From Aquitalea magnusonii (lineage in GTDB: Bacteria > Pseudomonadota > Gammaproteobacteria > Burkholderiales > Chromobacteriaceae), in contig NZ_QJKC01000008.1 of the NCBI RefSeq assembly GCF_003202035.1, forward strand, positions 62,001 through 126,000: a stretch of DNA of 64,000 nt, written 5' to 3'. This document shows, piece after piece, positions 8,208 to 18,662 of the stretch; the stretch's first letter is position 1, and each line of letters opens with the position of its first letter. Made by a program: the position numbers and the translations under genes. The notes below the pieces were generated by a model. The model saw nothing but the letters and a program-made list of their open reading frames with translations, was not told the DNA's origin and did no database searches.

Positions 8208-10175
8208 TCAGCCTTCCAGAATGCGCGCCTCGGCCAGCGCCAGCTGCTCCGGCGTGCCCAGCAGCACCAGCACATCGTTGGCATCGATTTCAAAATCGGC
8301 ATCGAAGTCCAGCCGGCGAATGCTGTTGCGGCGCACCGACTTCACCTCCACCCCCAGCCCTTCCAGATGCAGCTCACCCAGCGGCCGGCCGATGGCATGG
8401 GCGCCGGGGCAGGCCTGAATGCTGAGCAAACGCGGCACCAGCGCCTCGTCCAGCCCTTCGGCATCATCGCTGGCACCACGGAAAAAGCCGCGAAACAGGT
8501 TGTAACGCTCTTCCCGCACCGAGCGGATACGGCGCAGCACCCGGTTCAGCGGCACGCCCAGCACCATCAGCGCCTGCGAGGCCAGCATCAGGCTGCCCTC
8601 CATCACCTCGGCCACCACCTCATCGGCACCGGCCTTGCGCAGCAAATCGATATCGCTGTCGTCCACGGTACGCACGATCACCGGCAAATCCGGCCGGGCC
8701 GCCTGTACCGTATGCAAAATGCGCAAGGCGGCATGGGTATCGGCAAAAGTCACCACCACCACCTTGGCACGCATCAGGCCACCGGCCACCAGCACTTCCT
8801 TCTTGCCGGCATCGCCGAACACCACCGGGTCGCCGGCCTCACCGGCCTCGCGCACCCGCTCCGGGTCCATGTCCAGTGCAAAAAACGGAATGCTCTCGGT
8901 TTCCAGCAAACGCGCCAGCGCCTGGCCGCTACGGCCATAACCGCAAATCAGCACATGGTCGGACTTGCCCATGCTCTCCACCAGCAGGTGGTGCAGGCTC
9001 AAGGCCTGCATCATCCAGTCCTGCTTCACCAGCCGGCGGGTAATCGCCTCGCCATGCATGATCATGAACGGCGCCACCAGCATCGACAGCAAGATGGCCG
9101 CAATGGCAGCCTGCTCGGTGCTTTCGGCAATCAGGCCCAGGTTGCCGGACAAGGCCAGCAGCACGAAACCGAACTCGCCCCCCTGCGCCAGCGCCAGGCC
9201 GGCCCGCATGGAATGATTGGGCTGGTGGCGCAGCAAACGCCCCAGCACAAAGACAATGCCCAGCTTGGCCAGCAGCAGCAGGCCCAGCATCAGCGCCACT
9301 TCACCAAAGCGCTCAAACAGCACCGACAGTTGCAGGCGCATGCCGACGGTGACAAAGAAAAAGCCCAGCAGGATATCGCGGAAGGGCTTGATGTCCTCCT
9401 CCACCTGATAGCGGTATTCGGTTTCGGAAATCAGCATGCCGGCCACAAAGGCCCCCAGCGCCAGTGACAGGCCGGACAACTCGGTCAGCCAGGCCACCCC
9501 CAGGGTGATCAGCAACACATTGATCATGAACAGCTCGCCCGAACGCTGCCGCGCCACCAGATGAAACCATGGCCGCACCAGTCGCTGGCCGAAAAACAGC
9601 AGCAGCGCCATCACCACCACCACCTTCACGGCGGCCAGCCCCAGATCCATCCACAAGGTTTCGCTACCGCCGGCAAAGGCCGGCAGCAGGATCAGCAAGG
9701 GAACCACCGCAATATCCTGGAACAGCAGCACGCCAATCGCCAGCTGGCCGTGCTGCTGATTCAGCTCCAGCCGTTCGGTCAACAGCTTGCTGACAATGGC
9801 GGTGGATGACATGGCCAGCGCCCCCCCCACGGCAAAGCCGGACAGCGCCGAACCGGACAGCCAGCCCATCACCAGCGCAATCAGCAGCATGGTCGCCAGC
9901 ACCTGGGCCAGCCCCAGGCCAAACACCAGATGCCGCATGGCACGCAGCTTGGGCAGGGAAAACTCCAGCCCGATGGAAAACATCATGAAGACAATGCCGA
10001 TCTCACCAAGAAACTGGGTTTCCTCACCATCCGGAATCAGGCTGGTCACGCCGGGGCCGGCCAGAAAGCCCACCACCAGATAACCCAGCATCGGCGGCAC
10101 CCGCAGGCTGCGACACAGGGTAACGGACAGGACGGCGGCCAGCAGAACCAGCACAATGGGAGCAAGCGAATGCAT
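8208..10175 (-). CDS. CPA2-family cation:proton antiporter with TrkA-N/TrkA-C domains (KefB/YbaL-like)
   Basis: 655 residues. About 12-13 membrane segments form a Na+/H+ exchanger domain (residues 1-380, with GALAMSSTAIVSKLL and ALGAFVAGMLISE). Next comes a cytosolic RCK/TrkA-N domain with the nucleotide motif HVLICGYGRSGQALARLLE, then a TrkA-C domain at the end. Such proteins exchange K+ or Na+ for protons, gated by nucleotide or glutathione ligands. The start is the ATG beginning the first membrane helix; AGGAG lies 12 bases upstream, a long spacing. An upstream in-frame extension of 33 codons is not hydrophobic. Divergent from kdsD. Confidence 0.88.
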   Translation of the reverse strand: MHSLAPIVLVLLAAVLSVTLCRSLRVPPMLGYLVVGFLAGPGVTSLIPDGEETQFLGEIGIVFMMFSIGLEFSLPKLRAMRHLVFGLGLAQVLATMLLIALVMGWLSGSALSGFAVGGALAMSSTAIVSKLLTERLELNQQHGQLAIGVLLFQDIAVVPLLILLPAFAGGSETLWMDLGLAAVKVVVVMALLLFFGQRLVRPWFHLVARQRSGELFMINVLLITLGVAWLTELSGLSLALGAFVAGMLISETEYRYQVEEDIKPFRDILLGFFFVTVGMRLQLSVLFERFGEVALMLGLLLLAKLGIVFVLGRLLRHQPNHSMRAGLALAQGGEFGFVLLALSGNLGLIAESTEQAAIAAILLSMLVAPFMIMHGEAITRRLVKQDWMMQALSLHHLLVESMGKSDHVLICGYGRSGQALARLLETESIPFFALDMDPERVREAGEAGDPVVFGDAGKKEVLVAGGLMRAKVVVVTFADTHAALRILHTVQAARPDLPVIVRTVDDSDIDLLRKAGADEVVAEVMEGSLMLASQALMVLGVPLNRVLRRIRSVREERYNLFRGFFRGASDDAEGLDEALVPRLLSIQACPGAHAIGRPLGELHLEGLGVEVKSVRRNSIRRLDFDADFEIDANDVLVLLGTPEQLALAEARILEG

Positions 10176-10390
10176 TGGTGCGACAATCTCCTGTAAAACC
10201 GGGCAAGGAAAAAAGGACATGATGCGGACAAGGCCAGCCGGACTGAACGCCAGACCACGCCCGACCCCGCGCAAAAACAGCCATGACCAGGGCTGAAACG
10301 CTAGCGCGCAATGATTGTTAATCAGCCGACAAGCAAAAGATGCACCAGCTTGTGACTCCGCCGATTATAACCTTTGATATACTTTCCCCC

Positions 10391-11371
10391 ATGGAAAAAG
10401 CTCAAGCAAGGTCGCCACTCGACCTGGCACGCGAAGTGCTGCAAACCGAGGCCGACGCAATCCTGGCCCTGTCCCGTCGCCTGAATGGTGATTTTCTGCG
10501 TGCGGTCGAGGCCATTCTGGCCTGTACCGGCCGCATTGTTGTCACCGGCATGGGCAAGTCCGGCCACGTCGGCCGCAAGATCGCCGCCACCCTGGCCAGC
10601 ACCGGCAGCCCGGCCTTCTTCGTCCATCCGGCCGAGGCGGCCCACGGCGACCTGGGCATGATTACCGCACAGGATGTGGTCATCGCCCTGTCCAACTCCG
10701 GAGAATCCGGCGAAGTAGTCGCCCTGCTGCCCGCACTCAAGCGCAAGGGCCTGGTGCTGATCGCCATGACCGGCAATCCGGCCTCCTCGCTGGGACGGGA
10801 AGCCGACATCCTGCTGGACACCCAGGTAGAAAAGGAAGCCTGCCCACTGGGCCTGGCCCCCACCACCAGCACCACGGTACAGATGGCACTGGGCGATGCA
10901 CTGGCGGTTACCCTGCTGGACGCACGCCAGTTCGGCCCGGAAGACTTCGCCCTGTCCCATCCGGGTGGCAGCCTGGGTCGCCGCCTGCTGGTACACGTCA
11001 AGGACCTGATGCACAGCGGTGAAGAACTGCCCCGCGTCGCCCCCGGCACCGCCCTGAAAGATGCCCTGCTGGAAATGTCGCACAAGCGGCTGGGCATGGT
11101 GGCCATCGCCGGCACAGACAATGTCATCTGCGGCATCTATACCGATGGTGACCTGCGCCGCACGCTGGAGCATTCCGGCAATATCTACGACCTGAACATC
11201 GACCAGGTGATGAGCCCCGCCCCGCAAACCATCCTGTACAGCAAACTGGCCACCGAGGCGGTGCACCTGATGGAGCAGCGGCGCATCACCAGCCTGCTGG
11301 TGGTGGATGCCGACGGCAAGCTGGCCGGCGCCATCCACATGCACGACCTGCTCAAGGCCGGCGTGGTCTAG
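10391..11371 (+). CDS. kdsD: D-arabinose-5-phosphate isomerase KdsD
   Basis: 326 residues: a SIS sugar-isomerase domain (about 40-175, with VVTGMGKSGHVGRKIAATL and ALSNSGESGEV) followed by two CBS domains ending in the ITSLLVVDADGKLAGAIHMHDL region. It converts ribulose-5-phosphate to arabinose-5-phosphate, the first step of Kdo synthesis. ATG at 10391 fits the family N-terminus; no clear Shine-Dalgarno is seen. First gene of a cluster with kdsC and lptCAB, so Kdo supply and LPS export are co-encoded. TATACT lies 8 bases before the ATG. Confidence 0.93.
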   Translation: MEKAQARSPLDLAREVLQTEADAILALSRRLNGDFLRAVEAILACTGRIVVTGMGKSGHVGRKIAATLASTGSPAFFVHPAEAAHGDLGMITAQDVVIALSNSGESGEVVALLPALKRKGLVLIAMTGNPASSLGREADILLDTQVEKEACPLGLAPTTSTTVQMALGDALAVTLLDARQFGPEDFALSHPGGSLGRRLLVHVKDLMHSGEELPRVAPGTALKDALLEMSHKRLGMVAIAGTDNVICGIYTDGDLRRTLEHSGNIYDLNIDQVMSPAPQTILYSKLATEAVHLMEQRRITSLLVVDADGKLAGAIHMHDLLKAGVV

Positions 11372-11399
11372 CCCCGCTAGCACGCCAACAAGGAAAGCC

Positions 11400-11924
11400 A
11401 TGCAAGCCATCACCGAACAAGCCCGCAAGATCAAGCTGCTGATCATGGATGTGGACGGCGTCCTCACCGACGGCCGCATCTACTACAACGCCCAGGGCGA
11501 AGAAAGCAAATCCTTCTACGTGCAGGACGGCCTGGGCCTCAAGCTGCTGCAGTCCACCGGGGTGCGGCTGGCCATCATCTCCGGCCGCGCCGATCGATGC
11601 GTCGAACACCGCGCCCGGGCCCTGGGCATCGACTTCTATTTTGGCGGCATCCACAACAAGCAGGAAGCACTGGCCCAGCTGCTGGAACAGGCCGGCGTCA
11701 CCGCGGAGCAATGCGCCTTTATCGGCGACGACCTGATCGACCTGCCGGTGCTGCGCCGCGTCGGCCTGGCGGTGGCCGTACCGGCCGCTCCCACCCTGGT
11801 GCGCCAGCACGCCCATTACGTCACCGGCTTTCCCGGCGGCCAGGGCGCCGTGCGTGAACTGGCCGAACTCATCATGCAGGCCCAGGGCAATTTCGATGCC
11901 ATCGTGGCCAGGTATCTGGCATGA
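11400..11924 (+). CDS. kdsC: 3-deoxy-D-manno-octulosonate 8-phosphate phosphatase KdsC
   Basis: 174-residue HAD phosphatase (class C0, no cap). It has the nucleophile motif DVDGVLTDG (Asp17, Asp19), IISGRA and the GDDLIDLPVL metal loop. It dephosphorylates Kdo-8-phosphate to Kdo. AAGGAA lies 5 bases before the ATG. The gene sits 28 bases after kdsD, and its TGA overlaps the lptC ATG (ATGA), indicating translational coupling. Confidence 0.95.
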   Translation: MQAITEQARKIKLLIMDVDGVLTDGRIYYNAQGEESKSFYVQDGLGLKLLQSTGVRLAIISGRADRCVEHRARALGIDFYFGGIHNKQEALAQLLEQAGVTAEQCAFIGDDLIDLPVLRRVGLAVAVPAAPTLVRQHAHYVTGFPGGQGAVRELAELIMQAQGNFDAIVARYLA

Positions 11925-12481
11925 TCCGCTCGCACCGGCTGTTTCCCATCCTGCTGCTGCTCATCACCGGGCTGCTCACGGTCTGGCTGGATACGGTATC
12001 GCGCTGGGAACCCAGCAAGCGCGAGCTGGACCCCAACAAGCCGGAAGTCGTGGTCGAAGGCGTCGTGGCCACCCGCTACGACCCCAAGGGCATGCTGCAG
12101 GAAAAAATGACTGCCAGCCGCATGTGGCAATATCCCGACCGCACCGAGTCCTATTTCGAAACGCCCGACCTGCAAAGCTACAAAAACGGTGCGCTGGCCT
12201 ACCACGCCATTGGCGACAGCGGGCGCTACAACAGCAAGACCAGACAAGCGCTGTTTGACAAGAAGGTCACGCTGATCCAGCCAGCCAGCGCCACGCAGCC
12301 GGAAACCCGCGTGGTCAGCAGCAATATGCGTATCGACACCGTGCGACACATCGCACAATCCGCCACGCTGACCCACTTCTATCACGGCAAGTCGAGCGGC
12401 AGCGCCGTCGGCTTCATCTATGAACAGCAGACCGGCCAACTGCAGCTGCTGTCCAATGCAAAGGTCACTTATGAAAAATAA
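11921..12481 (+). CDS. lptC: LPS export system protein LptC
   Basis: 186 residues. One N-terminal membrane anchor (residues 6-24, LFPILLLLITGLLTVWLD) precedes a periplasmic beta-jellyroll domain (VVEGVVATRYDPKGMLQEKMTA and later strands). LptC links the inner-membrane LptB2FG extractor to LptA in the periplasmic LPS bridge. It overlaps kdsC by ATGA and lptA by 11 bases. Confidence 0.93.
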   Translation: MIRSHRLFPILLLLITGLLTVWLDTVSRWEPSKRELDPNKPEVVVEGVVATRYDPKGMLQEKMTASRMWQYPDRTESYFETPDLQSYKNGALAYHAIGDSGRYNSKTRQALFDKKVTLIQPASATQPETRVVSSNMRIDTVRHIAQSATLTHFYHGKSSGSAVGFIYEQQTGQLQLLSNAKVTYEK

Positions 12482-13028
12482 ATGCCGCAGCTACGCCCGC
12501 CTGGCCTTGCTGGCGCTGTCCCTGTGTGCCGGCCATGGCGCACACGCCGAAAAGGCCGACCGCGACAAACCCATTGAAATCAGCGCCGATCGCGGCAACC
12601 TCGACCAGCTCAAGGGCGTCACCGTCTGGCAGGGCAATGTCATCATCGTGCAGGGCACACTGAAACTGAACGCCGACCGGGCCACGGTCACCCAGGACAA
12701 GCAAGGCAACCAGACCATGCAGGCCACCGGGCGCCAGGTGATGTTCCGCCAGAAGATGGATGGAAAAAACGACTGGATTGAAGGCCAGGCCAACCAGCTC
12801 GACTACAACACCGTCACCCACGTCGCCGTGCTGACCGGCAATGCCCGCGTCAAACGCGGCAGCGACCTGGTCATCGGCAACGTGATCACCTACAACACCG
12901 AAACCGAGCTGTATGAAGTCAGCAGTGGCGCCAGCAGCAATGGTGGCCGCGTCACCGCCATCATTCAGCCCAAGCCCAGGGACACCACCGCCCCTGCCGC
13001 CAAGAAACCCGACGGAAACGCACCATGA
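12471..13028 (+). CDS. lptA: LPS export periplasmic protein LptA
   Basis: 185 residues with a signal peptide, cleavage expected after AHA (residue 26). The OstA domain carries [20 protein letters not shown] and [17 protein letters not shown], and ends in a charged low-complexity tail ([15 protein letters not shown]). It forms the soluble jellyroll bridge that carries LPS across the periplasm. Start ATG overlaps the lptC end, and its stop overlaps the lptB start (ATGA). Confidence 0.93.
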   Translation: MKNKCRSYARLALLALSLCAGHGAHAEKADRDKPIEISADRGNLDQLKGVTVWQGNVIIVQGTLKLNADRATVTQDKQGNQTMQATGRQVMFRQKMDGKNDWIEGQANQLDYNTVTHVAVLTGNARVKRGSDLVIGNVITYNTETELYEVSSGASSNGGRVTAIIQPKPRDTTAPAAKKPDGNAP

Positions 13029-13756
13029 GCGGCCCCAGCATTCTGAAAGTCGAGCGGCTTAAAAAGCGCTTCAAGAAACGTACCGTCGTCAAGGATGTCG
13101 CCCTGCAGATCCAGAGCGGCGAAGTGGTTGGCCTGCTCGGCCCCAATGGTGCCGGCAAAACCACCAGCTTTTACATGATTGTCGGGCTGATCGGCGCCGA
13201 TGAAGGCGAAATCTCCCTGGATGGCAACAGCATCACCCACCTGCCCATCCACCAGCGTGCCCGCCTCGGCCTCGGTTACCTGCCACAGGAAGCCTCGATT
13301 TTCCGCAAGATGACGGTGGAAGAAAACATCACCGCCGTGCTGGAAATCGCCGGCTACAAGGGTGACAAGCTGGAAAAGGAACTCAGCCTGCTGCTGGACG
13401 ACCTCAATATCGCCCACCTGCGCGAAAGCAATGCCCTGTCGCTGTCCGGCGGTGAGCGTCGCCGGGTGGAAATCGCCCGCGTACTGGCCACCCGCCCACG
13501 CTTCATCCTGCTGGACGAACCTTTTGCCGGCGTCGATCCGATTGCCGTGATCGACATCCAGAAAATCATCACCTTCCTGCAACAACGCGGCATCGGCGTG
13601 CTGATCACCGATCACAATGTGCGCGAAACCCTGCGCATCTGTGACCGCGCCTACATCATCAGCGACGGCTCGGTACTGGCCTCCGGCGAGCCGGAAGAAC
13701 TGGTCAACAACGAGAAAGTGCGCCAGGTCTACCTGGGCGAGCACTTCCACCTGTAA
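13025..13756 (+). CDS. lptB: LPS export ABC transporter ATPase LptB
   Basis: 243 residues. ABC ATPase motifs: Walker A GPNGAGKT (39-46), Q-loop YLPQEAS, signature LSGGERRR, Walker B FILLDEP and the switch His in TDHN. It powers LPS extraction by LptFG; no lptFG is present in the window. Translationally coupled to lptA, and three bases from rpoN, the usual proteobacterial lptB-rpoN arrangement. Confidence 0.96.
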   Translation: MSGPSILKVERLKKRFKKRTVVKDVALQIQSGEVVGLLGPNGAGKTTSFYMIVGLIGADEGEISLDGNSITHLPIHQRARLGLGYLPQEASIFRKMTVEENITAVLEIAGYKGDKLEKELSLLLDDLNIAHLRESNALSLSGGERRRVEIARVLATRPRFILLDEPFAGVDPIAVIDIQKIITFLQQRGIGVLITDHNVRETLRICDRAYIISDGSVLASGEPEELVNNEKVRQVYLGEHFHL

Positions 13757-13759
13757 GCC

Positions 13760-15184
13760 ATGAAACAGTCACTACAGCTCAGGGTCTCGCAACAACTCAC
13801 GCTCACCCCGCAACTGCAACAGTCGATCAAACTGCTGCAGCTGTCCACCCTCGACCTGCAAACCGAAGTCGAGCGCTTCCTGCTGGACAACCCCATGCTG
13901 GAGCGTGGCGATGACACGCCGACGCAAGAAGGCAGCAGCAGCGACACGCCAGCGGCCGCAGAAGACAGCACGCCCACCTCCGACAGCACGGACAGCGACA
14001 GCAGCCCGCGGGATGACAGCAGCGGGGAACTCACCGACTGGGGCAGCGGCAGCCGCCGCAACGACGGCGACGACGAGTTCGACCCCATGCTCAACGTCCC
14101 CTGCCCGGTCAGCCTGCGCGAGCACCTGCTGGCCCAGCTGGGCGAGCTGACCCTGCCCACCCGCGATCAGGCCATCGTGCAATTGCTGATCGAAGAACTG
14201 GACGACAATGGTTTTCTCAGTGTCGACCTGGAAGAGCTGGCCAGCCATCTGCCGCTGGAGCTGGAGCTGGAAGCCGACGAACTGATGGTCGGCCTGCGCC
14301 TGTTGCAGCAATTCGACCCTGCCGGCATCGCCGCCCGCTCACTGGCCGAATCACTCTGCCTGCAACTGGACCGTTTGCCACAGCAGGAAAACGGCCATGC
14401 ACTAGCCCGCAAGATCGTGGCAGAACACCTGAACTTGCTGGGCAATCGCGACTATACCCGGCTCAAGCGCATACTCGGCGTCGACGACGACGCCATCCGC
14501 CAGGCCCAGCAACTGATCGCAAGGCTGACCCCCCATCCGGCCGCCGGTTTCGGTGGCGAAGACGTGCACTATGTCATCCCCGATGTCACCGTGCGCAAGC
14601 GCCGCGGCCGCTGGGTGGCCGAACTCAATAACGGGGCCGTGCCACGGCTGCGGGTCAACCAGCTGTACGCCCAGATGCTGTCGGAAAACCGCGCCGGCGC
14701 AGGCGAGCTTTCCGGCCGCCTACAAGAAGCAAAATGGCTGGTAAAGAACATCCAGCAACGATTTGACACTATCCTGAAAGTGTCGGAAGCTATAGTCGAA
14801 AGGCAGCAAGCGTTCTTTGAACACGGAGAAGTGGCCATGCGTCCGCTCATCCTGCGCGATATCGCAGACGAGCTGGGGCTGCATGAATCAACCGTTTCCC
14901 GGGTGACCACCCAGAAATACCTGCTCTGCCCGCGTGGCTTGTTTGAGCTGAAATATTTCTTCGGCAGTTCCCTGGAAACCGACAGTGGCGGCGAATGCTC
15001 GGCCACTGCCATCAAGGCCCATATCCGCCGCATGATAGACGGCGAAAACCCGGCCAAGCCACTTTCCGACAGCGCCATCGCCGACGAACTGGGTAAACAG
15101 GGCATGCAGGTTGCAAGACGTACCGTTGCGAAGTATCGTGAAGCTATGCAGATTCCACCGGTCAACCTGCGCAAGGCACTGTAG
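13760..15184 (+). CDS. rpoN: RNA polymerase sigma-54 factor RpoN
   Basis: 474 residues. Region I is Gln/Leu-rich (LRVSQQLTLTPQLQQSIKLL), region II (about 50-110) is strongly acidic and Ser-rich, then a core-binding region, an HTH with LGLHESTVSRVT, and the RpoN box ARRTVAKYRE near the C-terminus that reads the -24 element. It directs transcription of nitrogen, carbon-source and often flagellar genes through enhancer-binding activators. It sits in the conserved lptB-rpoN-hpf-ptsN cluster. Confidence 0.97.
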   Translation: MKQSLQLRVSQQLTLTPQLQQSIKLLQLSTLDLQTEVERFLLDNPMLERGDDTPTQEGSSSDTPAAAEDSTPTSDSTDSDSSPRDDSSGELTDWGSGSRRNDGDDEFDPMLNVPCPVSLREHLLAQLGELTLPTRDQAIVQLLIEELDDNGFLSVDLEELASHLPLELELEADELMVGLRLLQQFDPAGIAARSLAESLCLQLDRLPQQENGHALARKIVAEHLNLLGNRDYTRLKRILGVDDDAIRQAQQLIARLTPHPAAGFGGEDVHYVIPDVTVRKRRGRWVAELNNGAVPRLRVNQLYAQMLSENRAGAGELSGRLQEAKWLVKNIQQRFDTILKVSEAIVERQQAFFEHGEVAMRPLILRDIADELGLHESTVSRVTTQKYLLCPRGLFELKYFFGSSLETDSGGECSATAIKAHIRRMIDGENPAKPLSDSAIADELGKQGMQVARRTVAKYREAMQIPPVNLRKAL

Positions 15185-15253
15185 GGCGCCTTGAAGAATA
15201 TCCGCTCGCCCGGCCGACCCGACCGGGCAGTCAACACAAGAAGGAGTTAGGGT

Positions 15254-15577
15254 ATGAACCTCAAAGTAACCGGTCTCCACCTCGAAGTAACCCCGGCCCT
15301 CCGTGAATTCCTGGAAAGCAAGCTGGAACGTGTCACCCGCCATGTCGATCATGTCATCGACGTTACCGTCACCCTGTCGGTGGACAAGCTGGTGCAGAAG
15401 GCGGAAGTCAACGTTCACCTCTCCGGCAAGGACATCCATGTGGAAGCCACCGACTCCGACATGTACGCTGCCATCGACTTGCTGATGGACAAGCTGGATC
15501 GACAGGTACTCAAGCACAAGGAAAAGCAGAACGAACACCGCGTGACTCCGCAGGTTCAGCCGGAAGCCACCCTGTAA
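15254..15577 (+). CDS. hpf: Ribosome hibernation-promoting factor (HPF/YfiA family, short form)
   Basis: 107 residues with the HPF fold signature (LKVTGLHLEVTPALREFLES at the start, and AEVNVHLSGKDIHVEATDSD MYAAIDLLMDKL). It binds the 30S decoding region in stationary phase and promotes inactive ribosomes. A strong AAGGAG lies ahead of the ATG. Short form, lacking the C-terminal dimerisation domain of long HPF. A strong terminator follows directly. Confidence 0.93.
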   Translation: MNLKVTGLHLEVTPALREFLESKLERVTRHVDHVIDVTVTLSVDKLVQKAEVNVHLSGKDIHVEATDSDMYAAIDLLMDKLDRQVLKHKEKQNEHRVTPQVQPEATL

Positions 15578-15594
15578 TCACCTGACCGACGATG

Positions 15595-15620
15595 CGGGAA
15601 CCCAGCGGGTTCCCGTTTTT
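15595..15620 (+). terminator. Rho-independent terminator after hpf
   Basis: Stem CGGGAACCC/GGGTTCCCG with loop AGC, followed by TTTTT. Separates the kds-lpt-rpoN-hpf transcript from ptsN. Confidence 0.9.
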
Positions 15621-15698
15621 ATTTGCAGCGAGCCTTTTTCATTTTGATGAAGGCAACGTAGAATTGGCCAGTTTTTGTAGCCGCGTGCACACACTCCT

Positions 15699-16163
15699 AT
15701 GAGCCTGATCGGCAAAATCCTGACACAGGATCACATCCTCCCGGACCTGGATGTCGCCAGCAAGAAGCGCGTCTTCGAGCAGGTGGGCCTCCTTATCGAA
15801 AACACCCACGGCATTGCGCGCAGTGAAATTTTCGACTGCCTGTTTGCCCGGGAAAAGCTTGGCTCCACCGGACTGGGCCAGGGAGTCGCCATTCCGCATG
15901 GCCGTGCCCGTGGCCTGAAGGAAGCGGTCGGCGTCTTCATCCGGCTGAAGGCCCCCATCCCCTTCGATGCACCGGATGGCAAGCCGGTACAAAGCCTGTT
16001 TGTACTGCTGGTACCCGAACAGGCAACCGATCTGCACCTGCAGGTGCTGTCGGAACTGGCCCAGCTTTTCTCCAGCAAACAGCTGCGAGAACAATTGCTG
16101 ACTGCCCCCCACCGCGCCGAGCTTTACCAGTTGCTCACTGCATGGAATACCAATAATGCCTAG
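15699..16163 (+). CDS. ptsN: Nitrogen-regulatory PTS enzyme IIA (PtsN)
   Basis: 154 residues, the PTS EIIA type-2 fold. The phosphorylated histidine is in GVAIPHGRA (His67). Acts at the end of the PtsP-NPr-PtsN phosphorelay and controls potassium, nitrogen and metabolic functions. The stop TAG lies inside the start of hprK (8-base overlap), so the two are coupled. No clear Shine-Dalgarno is seen. Confidence 0.93.
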   Translation: MSLIGKILTQDHILPDLDVASKKRVFEQVGLLIENTHGIARSEIFDCLFAREKLGSTGLGQGVAIPHGRARGLKEAVGVFIRLKAPIPFDAPDGKPVQSLFVLLVPEQATDLHLQVLSELAQLFSSKQLREQLLTAPHRAELYQLLTAWNTNNA

Positions 16164-17112
16164 CATCACCGTGCGCCGGCTGTATCAGGACAATCAGCAA
16201 AAGCTCAACCTGACCTGGGTGGCTGGCACCGGCGGTGCCGACAGCCCCATCGGCAATGACGAGCAACGCCCCACGCTGGCACTGGTCGGTCACCTCAACT
16301 TCATCCACCCCAACCGTGTGCAGGTGCTGGGTCTGGCCGAAGTCGACTACCTGAACCGGCTGGAACAATCCGCCGCCAAGACCGCGCTGGACCAGCTGTT
16401 CCACAAGACCATGTCGGTGGTGATGGTGGCCAATGGCCAGCAGGTGCCCAAACTGCTGCGCGACTACTGCCACACCCATAACGTGCCACTGATGAGCACG
16501 CCGCTGGAAAGCCCCTACCTGATGGATGTGCTGCGCATCTATCTGGCACGCGCGCTGGCGGTGTCGACGGTGCTGCACGGCGTTTTCCTGGATGTGCTGG
16601 AAATCGGCGTGCTGATCATGGGCGACTCGGCCATGGGCAAAAGCGAACTGGCACTGGAACTGATTTCACGCGGCCATGGCATGGTGGCCGATGATGCGGT
16701 CGAGCTCTACCGCATCGGCCCGGAAACGCTGGAAGGCCGCTGCCCGCCGCTGCTGCGCGACTTTCTGGAAGTGCGTGGCCTGGGCATTCTGAATATCCGC
16801 ACCATTTTCGGTGAAACCGCCGTCCGGCCGAAAAAGGTGCTCAAACTGATCATCCACCTGGTGAAAGCCAACGACCAGGCCATGCAGGCACTGGACCGGC
16901 TGAACATCCAGTCCGAAACCCAGGACATCCTGGGGGTGACCGTGCGCAAGGTGGTGCTGCCGGTGGCGGCAGGCCGCAACCTGGCGGTACTGGTGGAAGC
17001 GGCCGTGCGCAATTACATCCTGCAACTGCGCGGCATCGACAGCACACGCGAATTCATCGAACGCCATACCAACTTCCTCAGAGATCAGGAAAATGCGCCT
17101 GATATTGATTAG
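16156..17112 (+). CDS. hprK: HPr kinase/phosphorylase HprK
   Basis: 318 residues. N-terminal domain, then the catalytic domain with P-loop GDSAMGKS (156-163) and the HprK signature [15 protein letters not shown]. It phosphorylates HPr at its regulatory serine and removes that phosphate. HPr and enzyme I genes are not in this window. Overlaps ptsN by 8 bases and rapZ by 20 bases. In betaproteobacteria this kinase is part of a regulatory, sugar-transport-poor PTS. Confidence 0.95.
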   Translation: MPSITVRRLYQDNQQKLNLTWVAGTGGADSPIGNDEQRPTLALVGHLNFIHPNRVQVLGLAEVDYLNRLEQSAAKTALDQLFHKTMSVVMVANGQQVPKLLRDYCHTHNVPLMSTPLESPYLMDVLRIYLARALAVSTVLHGVFLDVLEIGVLIMGDSAMGKSELALELISRGHGMVADDAVELYRIGPETLEGRCPPLLRDFLEVRGLGILNIRTIFGETAVRPKKVLKLIIHLVKANDQAMQALDRLNIQSETQDILGVTVRKVVLPVAAGRNLAVLVEAAVRNYILQLRGIDSTREFIERHTNFLRDQENAPDID

Positions 17113-17935
17113 CGGCCTGTCCGGCTCCGGCAAGTCCATTGCCCTGCGGGCACTGGAGGATTCCGGCTATTACTGCGTGGACAATCTGCCAGCCACCATG
17201 CTGCACGAAGCCATGTCGCTGTATGCCGACTACGGCTACGAACAGATCGCCATCAGCGTGGATACCCGCTCCAGTCCTTCGCTGGGCGCACTGCCACAAG
17301 AAGTGGACAAACTGCGCCAGCAAGGGGTGGACGTACGGCTGCTGTTTCTGGAAGCCAAGGCGGAAACCCTGGTCAAGCGCTTTTCCGAAACCCGCCGTCG
17401 CCACCCCTTGTCCGGCAGCGGCTCCACGGTGGAAGAATGCATACGGCTGGAGCAGGAATTGCTGGCCAGCATCCAGGAAATGGGCATTCGCATCGACACC
17501 AGCGAGCTGTCGGCCAATGCCCTGAAAAGCTGGATCAAGGAACTGGTGGAAGCCGACAGCAGCCGGCTGACCATCATCTTCGAGTCCTTCGGCTTCAAGC
17601 ATGGCGTCCCACTGGATGCCGACTATGTCTTCGACGTGCGCTGCCTGCCCAATCCCTATTACGATCCGGTCCTGCGTCCGCTGACCGGGCGCGATCAGGC
17701 GATTGTCGATTTTTTCCTGCAGCAGCCGCTGGTGGCCGAAATGACCGAAGACATCCGTCATCTGGTGGCCAAATGGCTGCCGGAATTCAGCCGTGAAAAC
17801 CGCAGCTATCTGACAGTCGCCATTGGTTGTACTGGCGGCCAGCACCGCTCGGTCTATATTGCCGAACAACTGGCACGGGCCTTTCCCGTCGAACAGGTGC
17901 TGCTGCGCCACCGCCAGCTGTTCCGCGAAGCCTGA
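17093..17935 (+). CDS. rapZ: RNase adapter / nucleotide-binding protein RapZ
   Basis: 280 residues. P-loop GLSGSGKS (8-15), and the conserved C-terminal motif [16 protein letters not shown]. In enterobacteria RapZ delivers the sRNA GlmZ to RNase E and senses glucosamine-6-phosphate; outside that group the partner RNA is usually unknown. Coupled to hprK by a 20-base overlap, in the conserved ptsN-hprK-rapZ order. Confidence 0.94.
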   Translation: MRLILISGLSGSGKSIALRALEDSGYYCVDNLPATMLHEAMSLYADYGYEQIAISVDTRSSPSLGALPQEVDKLRQQGVDVRLLFLEAKAETLVKRFSETRRRHPLSGSGSTVEECIRLEQELLASIQEMGIRIDTSELSANALKSWIKELVEADSSRLTIIFESFGFKHGVPLDADYVFDVRCLPNPYYDPVLRPLTGRDQAIVDFFLQQPLVAEMTEDIRHLVAKWLPEFSRENRSYLTVAIGCTGGQHRSVYIAEQLARAFPVEQVLLRHRQLFREA

Positions 17936-18038
17936 ACCGGCACTGGCCGCTAGCGGCGGACAGTGCCACCCCACCCTCCGGGCCCTGGTGGATCCTGCCC
18001 ACAGCATCGGCAAGATCCCTGCCCATTGGAAGATGCTG

Positions 18039-18659
18039 ATGCCCATACCCCAAACCGTTACCGTCGCCCTGACCGGGGCCTCCGGCCTGCCTTATGGACT
18101 GCGCCTGATCGATGCGCTGATCGCCGCCGGCACCCGCGTGTGGGTTCTATACTCACAGGCAGCCCAGGTGGTGGCCAAGCAGGAAATGGATCTGCATCTG
18201 CCCTCTCGCCCTGCCGAAGTACAGCAATGGCTATACCAGCGCACCGGCGCACAAGCAGAACAACTGGCGGTGTTTGGCCGTGAAGAATGGTTTGCCCCGG
18301 TGGCCTCCGGCTCCAACCCGGCCGATGCCATGGTGGTCTGCCCCTGCTCGATGGGCACCCTGGCGGCCATTGCCCATGGCATGAGCGATAATCTGATCGA
18401 GCGTGCCGCCGATGTCAGCATCAAGGAAGGGCGCAAGCTGATCCTGGTGCCACGCGAAACCCCGCTGTCGGTCATCCACCTGGAAAACATGCTGCAGCTG
18501 GCACGGCTGGGTGTGGTCATCCTGCCTCCTGCGCCTGGCTTCTATACCCATCCGGCCAGCGTCGATGACATGGTGGATTTTATCGTGGCACGCATTCTGG
18601 ATCAGTTGCGCATCCCCCATAGCCTGATGCCGCGCTGGGGTGAAGCACACAAGGAGTAA
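18039..18659 (+). CDS. ubiX: Flavin prenyltransferase UbiX
   Basis: 206 residues. N-terminal VALTGASGLPYGLRLIDAL, the central CPCSMGTLAAIAHGMSDNLI and RKLILVPRETPLSVIHLENM are UbiX/Pad1 hallmarks. It makes prenylated FMN, the cofactor of UbiD decarboxylase in ubiquinone synthesis. Start: ATG with GGAAG 6 bases upstream, two codons after another ATG. An AAGGAG at its 3' end serves the next gene, three bases away. Confidence 0.93.
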   Translation: MPIPQTVTVALTGASGLPYGLRLIDALIAAGTRVWVLYSQAAQVVAKQEMDLHLPSRPAEVQQWLYQRTGAQAEQLAVFGREEWFAPVASGSNPADAMVVCPCSMGTLAAIAHGMSDNLIERAADVSIKEGRKLILVPRETPLSVIHLENMLQLARLGVVILPPAPGFYTHPASVDDMVDFIVARILDQLRIPHSLMPRWGEAHKE

Positions 18660-18662
18660 ACC